NCBI RefSeq assembly: GCF_001665235.1
Contig: NZ_LZSC01000040.1
Location: 1 to 42,318 of the forward strand
Reading direction: 5' to 3'
Source: Mycobacterium sp. 1100029.7
GTDB lineage: Bacteria; Actinomycetota; Actinomycetes; Mycobacteriales; Mycobacteriaceae
Length of the DNA: 42,318 bases
Position 1 is the stretch's first letter; every line of letters begins with the position of its first letter. This document shows, piece after piece, positions 1-6,911 of the stretch. Both the position numbers and the translations under genes were made by a program. Under the pieces are notes generated by a model. That model saw only the letters and a program-made list of their open reading frames with translations. It was not told the origin of the DNA and did no database searches.

Positions 1-1168
1 GCCTCGCCCACCGGCCGCGGCGCCTGCGCCTCCGACCGCTGCGCCGCCACCGCCGCGCCGGCCTCCGGGGCCGCCACCGCGTCCGCCCGTCGCGCCCGGT
101 CCCCCGCCGCGACCCAGCGCACCGCCGCCCCCGCAACCGGGTCCGTCGCTCGTCACGCACCTGGCGACCTCGCGGATACCGGTGCCCGACGCGGCATTTG
201 CGCCGGCTCCGGCCGCCACGACCGAACTTCCCGAGCGTGGCTGGCGACGCATCCTGCGGCTACTCACCTTCGGCCTCGTCAAGCTGGGTCCGTCGCCCGC
301 ACAACGCCAAGACGCGGAATTCGAAGCAGCTGTCCGGAGCGGCTTCCGCGGCAACCACAAGGTCGGTGTGCTCGGCAAGGGCGGCGTGGGGAAGACGTCC
401 GTAGCGGCCAGCGTCGGATCGCTGTTAGCCGAACTCCGGCACCAGGATCACGTCGTCGCGATTGACGCCGACACCGCCTTCGGCCGGCTGAGCAGCCGGA
501 TCGACCCGCGCTCGACAAGCTCGTTCTGGGAATTGACCGCGGACAAGAATTTGGAGTCCTTCACCGATGTCGCCGACCGGGTAGGCCGCAATTCGGTCGG
601 CCTACATGTGCTTGCCGGGGAGCCGGCGGCCGGTCCGCGGCGGGTGCTCGACCCCGCGATCTACCGGGAGGCCGCCTCGCGGCTGGACCGTTATTTCACG
701 ATCTCGGTCATCGACTGCGGGTCCACGATGGACTCACCCGTCACCCTGGAAGTACTGCGCGATCTCGACGCATTGATCGTCGTCTCCTCGCCCTGGGCGG
801 ACGGCGCGTCGGCGGCCGCCCGAACCATGGAGTGGCTGTCCGATCAGGGCATGACCAAGCTGCTCGACAACACGATCGTCGTGCTCAACGACTCCGACGG
901 GCACGCCGACAAACGGACCCGGGCGCAGCTGGCCCGGGAATTCGTCGATCACGGCCGGCCGGTGGTCGAGGTGCCGTTCGATCCGCATCTGCGGCCCGGC
1001 GGCGTCATCGACGTGCGCCACGAGATGGCCGCCGCCACCCGCCGCAAGTTCCTCGAGGCCACGGCGATGATCGCCGGTTTCTTCGCGAGTTCCGACCGGG
1101 CGCCACACCCTCGTTCGGCGTCGGCCACGGCCGACACCACGGGGTCAGCCGAGCCCCATCCGCGCTGA
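1..1168 (+). CDS. MinD/ParA-like ATPase with proline-rich N-terminus, Rv3860-like (5' partial)
   Basis: The frame is open from base 2 with no start codon, so the gene begins outside the window. The visible part opens with about 50 residues that are almost all Pro/Ala/Arg. A SIMIBI-class ATPase domain follows, with a deviant Walker A (GKGGVGKTS, bases 374-400) and the DADTAFG and DCGST strands typical of MinD/ParA. Proline-rich leader plus MinD domain is the architecture of EspI and of the ESX-2 ATPase at 39116, so this is a third paralogue. In M. tuberculosis a gene of this type (Rv3860) lies just outside the ESX-1 locus. I infer a cytosolic ATPase with an ESX-related regulatory or positioning role; the substrate is unknown. 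Its 3' end overlaps the convergent sigma-factor gene by 24 bp. Confidence 0.85.
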   Translation, partial: PRPPAAAPAPPTAAPPPPRRPPGPPPRPPVAPGPPPRPSAPPPPQPGPSLVTHLATSRIPVPDAAFAPAPAATTELPERGWRRILRLLTFGLVKLGPSPAQRQDAEFEAAVRSGFRGNHKVGVLGKGGVGKTSVAASVGSLLAELRHQDHVVAIDADTAFGRLSSRIDPRSTSSFWELTADKNLESFTDVADRVGRNSVGLHVLAGEPAAGPRRVLDPAIYREAASRLDRYFTISVIDCGSTMDSPVTLEVLRDLDALIVVSSPWADGASAAARTMEWLSDQGMTKLLDNTIVVLNDSDGHADKRTRAQLAREFVDHGRPVVEVPFDPHLRPGGVIDVRHEMAAATRRKFLEATAMIAGFFASSDRAPHPRSASATADTTGSAEPHPR

Positions 1169-2029
1169 CGGGTCGGCGACGGCCTCGATCTTGGCCACCC
1201 GCGCGCCGCGGATGGTCAGCACGATGGCCGCAAAGAGCCGGCGCTCGGCGAAGGCCAGCACCACCGGTAGTCCGGCGGGACCGCTGACCAGGGTGGCTCC
1301 CGGCCCCAGGTAGCGCATCAAGTTGGTGGCCACGGCATCGGGCCCGTGGTTGATCTGCGGCGGCGGCGCCGGGTCGGCCAGCACCGTTCCCACACCCCAG
1401 ACCGTGGGATCCAGGACGGTCGTCAATGCGGCGATGTCACCGTTGGCGCATGCGGTGATGAACTTCTCGGTGACAAGTTGGTGCTCGGCAGCGGGCACAT
1501 CACTCAGGTTCGGTTGTGCCGCAGCGAATTTCGCTCGTGCACGCCGAGCCAGCTGGCGGCAGGTACCGACCGGGCGGCCCACGGTTTCGGCGATCGTGTC
1601 GAACGGGACCCCGAAGACGTCATGCAACACGAACGCGACTCGCTCCCCAGGATTAAGACGCTGCAGGACTTCCAGCAGCGCCGTGCGAACCTCATCGTCG
1701 AGCGTGACCCGGTCGGCCGGGTCGAGGTCGCGCGCCGGCACGGCGACGGTGTCGACGCCGTCGTGCGTGGGAAGGCTCAGCCGCTCGTTACGCGTTCGCG
1801 CTGAGCGCACCTGATCCAGGCAGAGCCGGCTGGTGACCACGGTGAGCCAGCCTCGAATGTCGTCGATCTCGCCGGGTGCGGTGCGTGACAACCGTAGGAA
1901 TGCCTCTTGCGCAATGTCTTCGGCGTCACCGACGTCCCCCAGGATTTGATAGCCGAGATTGACCAGATACGGACGATGCCGACGCCAGGCGTCGGCGATC
2001 TGGTCGGTTGGCGGCGGTGAGGAGTTCAT
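1145..2029 (-). CDS. ECF RNA polymerase sigma factor, SigI-like, with SnoaL-like C-terminal domain
   Basis: 294 aa. Residues about 12-80 form sigma region 2 (AEDIAQEAFLRL, then RGWLTVVTSRLCLDQVRS). Residues about 108-165 form region 4 (LNPGERVAFVLHDVFG, then a helix-turn-helix with GTCRQLARRARAKF). Residues about 185-290 are a SnoaL-like extension (EKFITACANGDIAALTTVLDP), as in the SigJ/SigI/ECF41-type factors, which are regulated by this extension instead of by an anti-sigma factor. The DGGGK motif I would expect in classical ECF41 proteins is not visible. The sequence is closer to what I recall of M. tuberculosis SigI. It diverges from an NmrA-like oxidoreductase across a 107-bp region with an inverted repeat. 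Such factors are often linked to oxidoreductase genes, so control of that neighbour is a reasonable inference. The exact SigI assignment is from memory. Confidence 0.88.
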   Translation of the reverse strand: MNSSPPPTDQIADAWRRHRPYLVNLGYQILGDVGDAEDIAQEAFLRLSRTAPGEIDDIRGWLTVVTSRLCLDQVRSARTRNERLSLPTHDGVDTVAVPARDLDPADRVTLDDEVRTALLEVLQRLNPGERVAFVLHDVFGVPFDTIAETVGRPVGTCRQLARRARAKFAAAQPNLSDVPAAEHQLVTEKFITACANGDIAALTTVLDPTVWGVGTVLADPAPPPQINHGPDAVATNLMRYLGPGATLVSGPAGLPVVLAFAERRLFAAIVLTIRGARVAKIEAVADPSARMGLG

Positions 2030-2055
2030 GCAATATCGACGATCCGGTGCCGGAA

Positions 2056-2083
2056 AAAGTTACCTGCCTTCGACTGTAACTTT
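2056..2083. promoter_or_regulatory. Inverted repeat (operator candidate) between sigma factor and NmrA-like gene
   Basis: AAAGTTAC (2056-2063) and GTAACTTT (2076-2083) are perfect 8-bp inverted arms around a 12-bp spacer. The match continues imperfectly outward as GGAAA/TTTCC. It sits centrally in the 107-bp divergent intergenic region, where a dimeric repressor such as an HxlR, MarR or TetR type could control both genes. No such regulator gene is visible in this window. Confidence 0.5.
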
Positions 2084-2136
2084 CCCTCCTCGGTTCTCGT
2101 CGTTGATGAAGATCTTCGACCTGAGGAGGAATCATC

Positions 2137-2973
2137 ATGACGATCGTCGTCACCGGTGCGACCGGCAATGTCGGGCGCCCCCTGGTAGCCGAACTTGTGG
2201 CCGCGGGAGCCCGAGTCCGCGCCGTCACGCGCACACCGAACACGGCCAAACTGCCTTCCGGCGTGGAGCTGGTCGACACGGCTGTTGACGCGCTACCGGG
2301 CGCATCCGCGGTGTTTCTCAATTCCCGCGCGCTCGGTGAAAGTCTCGCCGAGGTGGTGGCACAGTGCCGGCATGCGGGCGTCGTCAAATTGGTTGCGCTG
2401 TCTGCGATCAACGCCGATGACGATGTGTCGCGGCAGCCCTCGCGGTTTCGCGGCGACCGCAATATGGAGGTCGAGCAGCTGGCCATCGCGTCCGGTCTGG
2501 CATGGGTGAGTCTGCGGCCCACGGTCTTCGCGACCAACTTCGCCGGCATGTGGGCGGCGCAGATTCGCGCCGGCGATGTGGTGGCCGGGCCGTATGCGGC
2601 GGCCTCGACCGCACCCATCGTCGAGAGCGACATCGCGGCGGTGGCCGCACGGGCGCTGCTCACCGATGAGCTTGACGGTCAACGTATTCCGCTGACCGGA
2701 CCACAGGCCTTCACCAACTCCGAACTCGTGGAGGTGATCGGCGCAGTGCTGGATCGGCGGCTGCAATATCTCGAAGCCCCGCCGGAGGCGGTGCGGCAAC
2801 GGTTCATCGGCCTGGGTTTCGGTGCCGGCTTCGCCGACGCCTACATGGCCATGCTCGCCGAAACGCTCGACAACCCCGCACTGGTCACTCACGACGTCGA
2901 GAAAATCCTCGGCCGCGCGCCAGTCCCCTTCGCACAGTGGGTTTTCGATCACCGAGACCTTTACACGAACTGA
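2137..2973 (+). CDS. NmrA-like / atypical short-chain NAD(P)-binding oxidoreductase
   Basis: 278 aa. The N-terminus is a Rossmann nucleotide-binding fold with GATGNVG at residues 7-13, followed by LVAELVAAGARVRAVTRTP. This is typical of NmrA and NAD(P)H-azoreductase/quinone reductase (QOR2) proteins. The middle part (VVKLVALSAINADDD, then LRPTVFATNF) fits the same family, in which the active-site tyrosine of classical SDRs is absent. A strong ribosome binding site, GAGGAGGA at 2123-2130, lies 6 nt before the ATG. The product is probably a soluble cytosolic enzyme acting on quinones or electrophiles, or a redox sensor; the substrate cannot be read from sequence. It is followed after 18 bp by a nitroreductase-family gene, so the two probably form an operon. 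Confidence 0.85.
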   Translation: MTIVVTGATGNVGRPLVAELVAAGARVRAVTRTPNTAKLPSGVELVDTAVDALPGASAVFLNSRALGESLAEVVAQCRHAGVVKLVALSAINADDDVSRQPSRFRGDRNMEVEQLAIASGLAWVSLRPTVFATNFAGMWAAQIRAGDVVAGPYAAASTAPIVESDIAAVAARALLTDELDGQRIPLTGPQAFTNSELVEVIGAVLDRRLQYLEAPPEAVRQRFIGLGFGAGFADAYMAMLAETLDNPALVTHDVEKILGRAPVPFAQWVFDHRDLYTN

Positions 2974-2991
2974 TCAGAGAGGAAGTTTCAG

Positions 2992-3441
2992 ATGTCCGAT
3001 CCACAACCCCCGCGCTACCTCAAACCCATGAACAAGATGATGATGGCGATGCAACGACTCGGGGTGCCGACCGGTCCAGCCATGGTGCTCACGGTGCCCG
3101 GCCGCAAGTCGGGGCGACCCCGCAGCACCCCGATGACGCCGTTCGAATATCAGGGCGGCCTGTACGTGGTCGCGGGCTACCCGGGCGCGGATTGGGCGGC
3201 CAACGCCCGCGCCGCCGGTAGCGGCACCCTGACCCGGGGGCGGCGGTCGCGACAGGTGACCATCGTCGAACTCAGCGCCGAGCAAGCCCGGCCGGTACTG
3301 CGGGAGTTCCCCAGGAAGGTGCCGGTAGGCGTGTCGTTCGCGAAGCGCTCGGGGATGGTCCGCCAGGGCACACCGGAGGAATTCGAAGCGCTGGCGGGTC
3401 GCCTCGCCGTCTTTCGCTTCGACCCGGGCGTCCCCGCTTAG
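2992..3441 (+). CDS. Deazaflavin (F420)-dependent nitroreductase-family protein
   Basis: 149 aa, the usual length for the Ddn-like split beta-barrel family. The diagnostic PGRKSGRPRSTPM (about residues 36-48) forms the F420 phosphate-binding region, and a GLYVVAGYPGADWAANARAAG segment follows. Family members use reduced F420 to reduce quinones, nitroimidazoles or other small molecules, often at the membrane. GAGGAAG lies about 9 nt before the ATG. It follows the NmrA-like gene closely, so the pair may be a small redox or detoxification operon under the upstream operator. It converges on whiB6 with a 10-bp gap. The exact substrate is unknown. Confidence 0.85.
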   Translation: MSDPQPPRYLKPMNKMMMAMQRLGVPTGPAMVLTVPGRKSGRPRSTPMTPFEYQGGLYVVAGYPGADWAANARAAGSGTLTRGRRSRQVTIVELSAEQARPVLREFPRKVPVGVSFAKRSGMVRQGTPEEFEALAGRLAVFRFDPGVPA

Positions 3442-3451
3442 CGCCACCGGT

Positions 3452-3733
3452 TCAGGCCGACCGGGCCGTTTCGCGAACCGGGTGTCCGTTGCGTTCGGCC
3501 AGCGAGCGCAATTGATTGAGCGCGAAGGCCCGCGGCCGGCCCGATTCGGGAATCACAACGCCGGCCCACAGACCCTGGGCACCGGGGGACTCGACGGCCT
3601 CGCGGGCACATTGCCAGCGCCGCGGGCAGGCCCGGCACAAGGCCTTGGACTCCGCGTCGGGAGCCGTCGTCCAGCGATCGGGGTCCGTCGTGCAAGCGCC
3701 CAGTGAGATGTTGGTCAGCAGGGTCCCGGTCAT
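3452..3733 (-). CDS. whiB6: WhiB6, iron-sulfur transcriptional regulator of ESX-1
   Basis: 93 aa from the ATG at 3733. The four Wbl cysteines are C14, C33, C36 and C42 (CxxC plus CxxxxxC), and the family G-[IVL]-W-G-like turn appears as GLWAGVV, followed by a basic tail. It binds a redox-sensitive [4Fe-4S] cluster, and in M. tuberculosis and M. marinum WhiB6 activates ESX-1 substrate genes. I chose the ATG at 3733 because a perfect GGAGG lies 9 nt upstream. The frame is open a little further to a TTG at 3751, then meets a TAG, whereas the M. tuberculosis protein reads through this segment to a longer N-terminus. It is divergent from espM, as in other mycobacteria. Confidence 0.93.
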   Translation of the reverse strand: MTGTLLTNISLGACTTDPDRWTTAPDAESKALCRACPRRWQCAREAVESPGAQGLWAGVVIPESGRPRAFALNQLRSLAERNGHPVRETARSA

Positions 3734-4145
3734 CGCCACGTTCCTCCACAAAGCGTTGCAGTTCTATATCCTCTGGCTTGTCATGTTATAGCGCTAACCA
3801 TTGCGATGCAACGCTTAGCGCTATGTTTAATTTCGGAGCGCTGGTTCGACGTCTCGGCTGCTGATGGCGAATCGTGCCTCTTGTGCCGGGAAAGGGCGGC
3901 ACAATCCCGGTCGGATTGCAGCGGTGCTACGGCTATTACCGCAGCATCCTGACACCGGCCGCAGACCGCCGTCCGGCAGGTACTTGACGCAGAACCGTAG
4001 CAGTGCGATACAGTTGCCGTGCCGCAGTACTTCAGCTCGTGTCGGCGGCAGCCGCCAGACACCACACCGAGCGAGGACTTATCGCCGATGCCCAGTTCCG
4101 CGTCGCTAGACACAACGCGGGGATCGGCGACCCCGACCTGGGGGG
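3734..4145. promoter_or_regulatory. Divergent whiB6-espM intergenic region (412 bp)
   Basis: No convincing gene is present; small open frames here have unusual composition and no ribosome binding site. The whiB6-proximal third holds a 10-bp inverted repeat (listed separately). It overlaps a plausible whiB6 promoter on the - strand: TATAAC (3785-3790) as -10 and TTGCAT (3806-3811) as -35, spaced 15 bp. The espM-proximal part (about 3850-4130) has no clear element. In M. tuberculosis the longer N-terminus of the EspM homologue occupies part of the equivalent interval, but in the espM frame this region is closed by a TAG at 4107. Confidence 0.6.
3788..3824. promoter_or_regulatory. 10-bp inverted repeat over the whiB6 promoter (EspM operator candidate)
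   Basis: ATAGCGCTAA (3788-3797) and TTAGCGCTAT (3815-3824) are perfect inverted arms separated by 17 bp. Each arm itself contains the palindrome TAGCGCTA. The arms bracket the predicted -10/-35 of whiB6, the usual arrangement for a repressor site. EspM is known to bind and repress the whiB6 promoter in M. marinum; assignment of this repeat to EspM is my inference. Confidence 0.55.
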
Positions 4146-4958
4146 ATGCACGTGATGTCTGAGCTCGTGAAGTCGCCGAAAGCTGTTGAGCCAGAACGGC
4201 TTGGCGTCGCAGAAGGGGGCAGCAACATCGCCACCAGTGATCTGGATCCGGGCGTGGCGCGCGCCGGAGCCGCAGCCGCCGCCCGCCGGCGTGAACTCGA
4301 CATCAGCCAGCGCAGCCTGGCGGCCGACGGCATCATCAACGCCGGCGCGCTGATCGCGTTCGAAAAGGGCCGCAGTTGGCCGCGTAAACGAACCCGCACG
4401 AAGCTCGAGGAAGTGTTGCAGTGGCCGGTCGGGACGATTGACCGGATCCGCCGCGGGCAGCCGGTCGCCGACGACGGCACCGCTCCGGCTTTGGCAGGGC
4501 CACCGACCGATCATGCCGAGTCCGACGGTGCGGCGTCGTTGGTCGCTCAGGCCGTCGTCGCCGCGGTCGACGGCTGCAGCCTGGCGATCGCCGCACTGCC
4601 GCCGGCCGGCGACACGCAGTTCACCGAACGGGCCGCGCCGATCCTCGCCGATTTGCGTCAGCTCGAGACTATTGCCGTCCGGGCGACACGGATCAGCCAA
4701 ATCACCCCGGAGTTGATCAAGGCGCTGAGCGCGGTGCGCCGGCATCGCGACGAATTGATGACACTCGGGGCCGCTTCCCCGGATGCGCCGCTCGCCCACC
4801 GGCTCTATGCGGCCCGGCGTCGAGCAAACCTTTCGACGGCGGAAACCGCACAAGCCGCCGGCGTCTCCGAAGAAATGATTGTGCGTGCCGAGGACGCGGA
4901 GCCGTTGCCCGCTGACGTCGTAGCGGCGATCGAAACGCTCGTCGATCAAATCAACTGA
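4146..4958 (+). CDS. espM: EspM, helix-turn-helix repressor of whiB6 (short form)
   Basis: 270 aa. Residues about 38-100 form one HTH-like unit (AAARRRELDISQRSLAADG, then ALIAFEKGRSWPRKRTRTK). A second XRE-like unit lies near the C-terminus (RLYAARRRANLSTAETAQAA, then GVSEEMIVRAE). Position, orientation and sequence match Rv3863/EspM, which binds the divergent whiB6 promoter and couples ESX-1 status to gene expression. The M. tuberculosis protein, from memory about 390 aa, has an extra N-terminal region that is absent here. The ATG at 4146 and the ATG at 4155 are both possible starts; an in-frame TAG at 4107 excludes a long extension. The product is cytosolic and DNA-binding. Confidence 0.85.
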   Translation: MHVMSELVKSPKAVEPERLGVAEGGSNIATSDLDPGVARAGAAAAARRRELDISQRSLAADGIINAGALIAFEKGRSWPRKRTRTKLEEVLQWPVGTIDRIRRGQPVADDGTAPALAGPPTDHAESDGAASLVAQAVVAAVDGCSLAIAALPPAGDTQFTERAAPILADLRQLETIAVRATRISQITPELIKALSAVRRHRDELMTLGAASPDAPLAHRLYAARRRANLSTAETAQAAGVSEEMIVRAEDAEPLPADVVAAIETLVDQIN

Positions 4959-4968
4959 CCGTCGTGGG

Positions 4969-5002
4969 CGCCCCGCGGGGCGACTAATGCCAACTGTTCT
5001 TT
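4969..5002 (+). terminator. Palindrome plus T-run after espM (weak terminator candidate)
   Basis: A perfect 14-bp GC palindrome (4969-4982, CGCCCCG/CGGGGCG) begins 11 bp after the espM stop, and a TTCTTTTT run ends near 5002. The palindrome has almost no loop and the T-run is 14 nt away, so intrinsic termination is uncertain. The same 214-bp gap must also hold the espE promoter. Confidence 0.3.
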
Positions 5003-5172
5003 TTACCGCAACCTTCGCGCAATGTTTACCGTGGCGGCTCAGCTCATGGTGGTGGAAGCTGTTGGGCAGCCGAAAAATTCGTGCACCGGGCGTGTTCTGA
5101 GCGCTGTTAGGCTCGGCCCACCGTGCGCCGAATCGGTGCACAGGGATCCGCGAGCTTGAAGGGAACACCGAG

Positions 5173-6522
5173 GTGTCTTGGCTTAACGGTGCATCAGACT
5201 TAATGACTTGTGTGAAAAGTTTATATACCGGCGGCAGCGCGATTCAAAAGCAGGACTGGGCGACCCTTGGCGCGAGCGCGGCCACCATCGTCGGCAAAGG
5301 CTTGATCTATGCGGCCAAGCGAGGTGCCCTTCAGAAAACCCTGGGCACCGACGCCGTGAAGAAGGCGCTGCCGACTCCGACGGCGATCGTGGACTTCGCC
5401 GCATTGGCGCTATTGATCGTGGACTTTCTCAACGGATTCGGCACCCCGAATGCGGGGGCGTCGCTGGCCACTGCCTCCGACAAACTCGACCTGTTCATCA
5501 AAGACCTGGACCCGTCCTGCATCCCGGACCCTCGAGACTGGAGTGGGTCGGCGGCCACTGCCTACACCACTCAGGTCCAGACCTTGAAGGCCTACGCGGC
5601 GACCATGAAGGAATACGACAAGACCCTCAAGGGGTATTTGAAGAACCAGGCCGACAAGATCAGTGAGGCACACATGTGCATCACGGTCAACGTGGCCGTC
5701 CTGACCGCCGCTGCGGGAATTGCGTTGGCGCTATACATGATTCCGGTCGTCGGTGTCGCCGTCTCGCAGGCGTGGCAGATCGTGGCCGCGTTCGCATGCT
5801 GTGCGGCGGTCTTTGTGGTCGAGATGCTCACGCTGTCCAATTCGATGTCTCTTTCCCACAGCGTGCAGGCCTTGGCCGAGAAGTACGTCCAGCTCGGCAA
5901 GGATGTGGAAACGAAGCTGGCGGGCAACTTCGACCGGATCGAGGGCAAGGTCGCCGCGCAGAGCTCGTCGAAACTCTCCGGGTTCCGCGCCGTGTCCGAC
6001 GGTCTGACGGACTACACCTTCGCCGGGGCGCCGACGGTTTCCAAGTTGGCCAGCGTCGCCGGTGCGAAGGTCTCGCCGGAGCAGAAGGAGTTGCTGGGCG
6101 CGTCCAGCGACAAGGCTGCCGCCGCGAAAACCCCAACTGACACAAGGACAGACACGGCGAGCAAGACGGGCGAGAAGACGACTCCGGCAACACCGGCGGC
6201 GTTCACACCCCCCACCTTGGCCCAGATGGGGCAAGCGTCTCAGGGGTTCGGCACCCTCGGCCAGACGTTCAGCCAGGGCGTCGGGCAGATTCAGTCGCTG
6301 GCCCAGTCCGCAAAGGGTTCTGCCCCGCCCGCTCCCCCGGTCCCGGCGCACGAGGTGGGTGACGTCAAGGATGACGACGCGAAGAAGGACGAAGACGCCG
6401 AGAAGGACGGGGCCGAAGCCGGTGCTGTCACCGGTAAGGACGGATCCGAGCGGGCGCCTCTCGATGCGGCTGCGCCCGCCGGCGCCGCGGCCGGCCCGGC
6501 AGGCCGTGAACGCGTCCTCTGA
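5173..6522 (+). CDS. espE: EspE, ESX-1 secreted protein of the EspA/EspE family
   Basis: 449 aa from a GTG start, with AAGGGA about 9 nt upstream. A WSG turn (W123-S-G125) sits between helices, as in ESX substrates. Two hydrophobic segments follow at about 172-193 and 201-221, containing the IPVVG signature shared with EspA/EspE. A Pro/Ala-rich tail comes next, then an acidic/basic stretch (DDDAKKDEDAEKD), ending in SERAPLDA and RVL like the M. tuberculosis EspE C-terminus. EspE is co-secreted with EspF, needs EspH, and is associated with the cell surface. The N-terminal 120 residues are poorly conserved with what I recall of the tuberculosis protein, so EspE is assigned by position, family features and C-terminus. 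The next gene, espF, is 72 bp downstream. Confidence 0.85.
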   Translation: MSWLNGASDLMTCVKSLYTGGSAIQKQDWATLGASAATIVGKGLIYAAKRGALQKTLGTDAVKKALPTPTAIVDFAALALLIVDFLNGFGTPNAGASLATASDKLDLFIKDLDPSCIPDPRDWSGSAATAYTTQVQTLKAYAATMKEYDKTLKGYLKNQADKISEAHMCITVNVAVLTAAAGIALALYMIPVVGVAVSQAWQIVAAFACCAAVFVVEMLTLSNSMSLSHSVQALAEKYVQLGKDVETKLAGNFDRIEGKVAAQSSSKLSGFRAVSDGLTDYTFAGAPTVSKLASVAGAKVSPEQKELLGASSDKAAAAKTPTDTRTDTASKTGEKTTPATPAAFTPPTLAQMGQASQGFGTLGQTFSQGVGQIQSLAQSAKGSAPPAPPVPAHEVGDVKDDDAKKDEDAEKDGAEAGAVTGKDGSERAPLDAAAPAGAAAGPAGRERVL

Positions 6523-6558
6523 TGCCGTATCTACGTGAAATACACACTGCGGCAACGC

Positions 6559-6570
6559 TATAGCGATAAC
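6559..6570. promoter_or_regulatory. Copy of the whiB6-promoter motif upstream of espF
   Basis: TATAGCGATAAC here differs by one base from TATAGCGCTAAC at 3787-3798 in the whiB6 promoter. It lies 25 bp before the espF start and just before a strong ribosome binding site (AAGGAGA, 6581-6587). It could be a regulator site or part of a promoter core. Confidence 0.35.
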
Positions 6571-6594
6571 GCCAACCGTTAAGGAGATCGACCA

Positions 6595-6909
6595 ATGGCG
6601 AATGTACTCGTCACACCGGCAACCCTGGAGACACTGGCCAAGAACCAGGAAGCCGCGGTCAAGGACGCCCAAGCGGCCGCCGACGCGATGAACGGCACCG
6701 GAACCGACTGCTGGGTGAGCCACGGTGTCATCAGCGGATCCTCCAACGGCGCCTTCAGCACCATCGAGGGCATCCGCAAAGCGGCGGGCACCGCACTGGC
6801 CAATGCCAGCAACCTGATGGCCGCAAAGCTGCGCACCGCCAAGAAGGCCTACGAGGGTGTCGACGCCGAGCTGGCCGGCAACCTCAACCGGCAGATGCTC
6901 GACAAATAG
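6595..6909 (+). CDS. espF: EspF, ESX-1 secretion-associated protein
   Basis: 104 aa, as expected (about 103 in M. tuberculosis). It is a helical protein with W40-VSH-G44 between two helices and a C-terminal YxxxD export motif (Y86-EGV-D90), followed by GNLNRQMLDK. EspF is a small co-substrate of EspE; its secretion depends on ESX-1 and EspH. It has the best ribosome binding site in the neighbourhood (AAGGAGA, 7-nt spacing), consistent with high expression. espG1 starts 2 bp after its stop. Confidence 0.95.
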   Translation: MANVLVTPATLETLAKNQEAAVKDAQAAADAMNGTGTDCWVSHGVISGSSNGAFSTIEGIRKAAGTALANASNLMAAKLRTAKKAYEGVDAELAGNLNRQMLDK

Positions 6910-6911
6910 TC

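Noticed and set aside
734..1108. Long open frame antisense to the MinD-like gene
   Set aside because: Shadow of a strongly conserved ATPase domain; codon and residue composition (His/Gly/Arg-rich) is typical of antisense GC-rich sequence.
3864..4109. 81-codon open frame between whiB6 and espM
   Set aside because: Arg/Pro-rich composition typical of a non-coding frame in GC-rich DNA, with no ribosome binding site and no similarity recognised.
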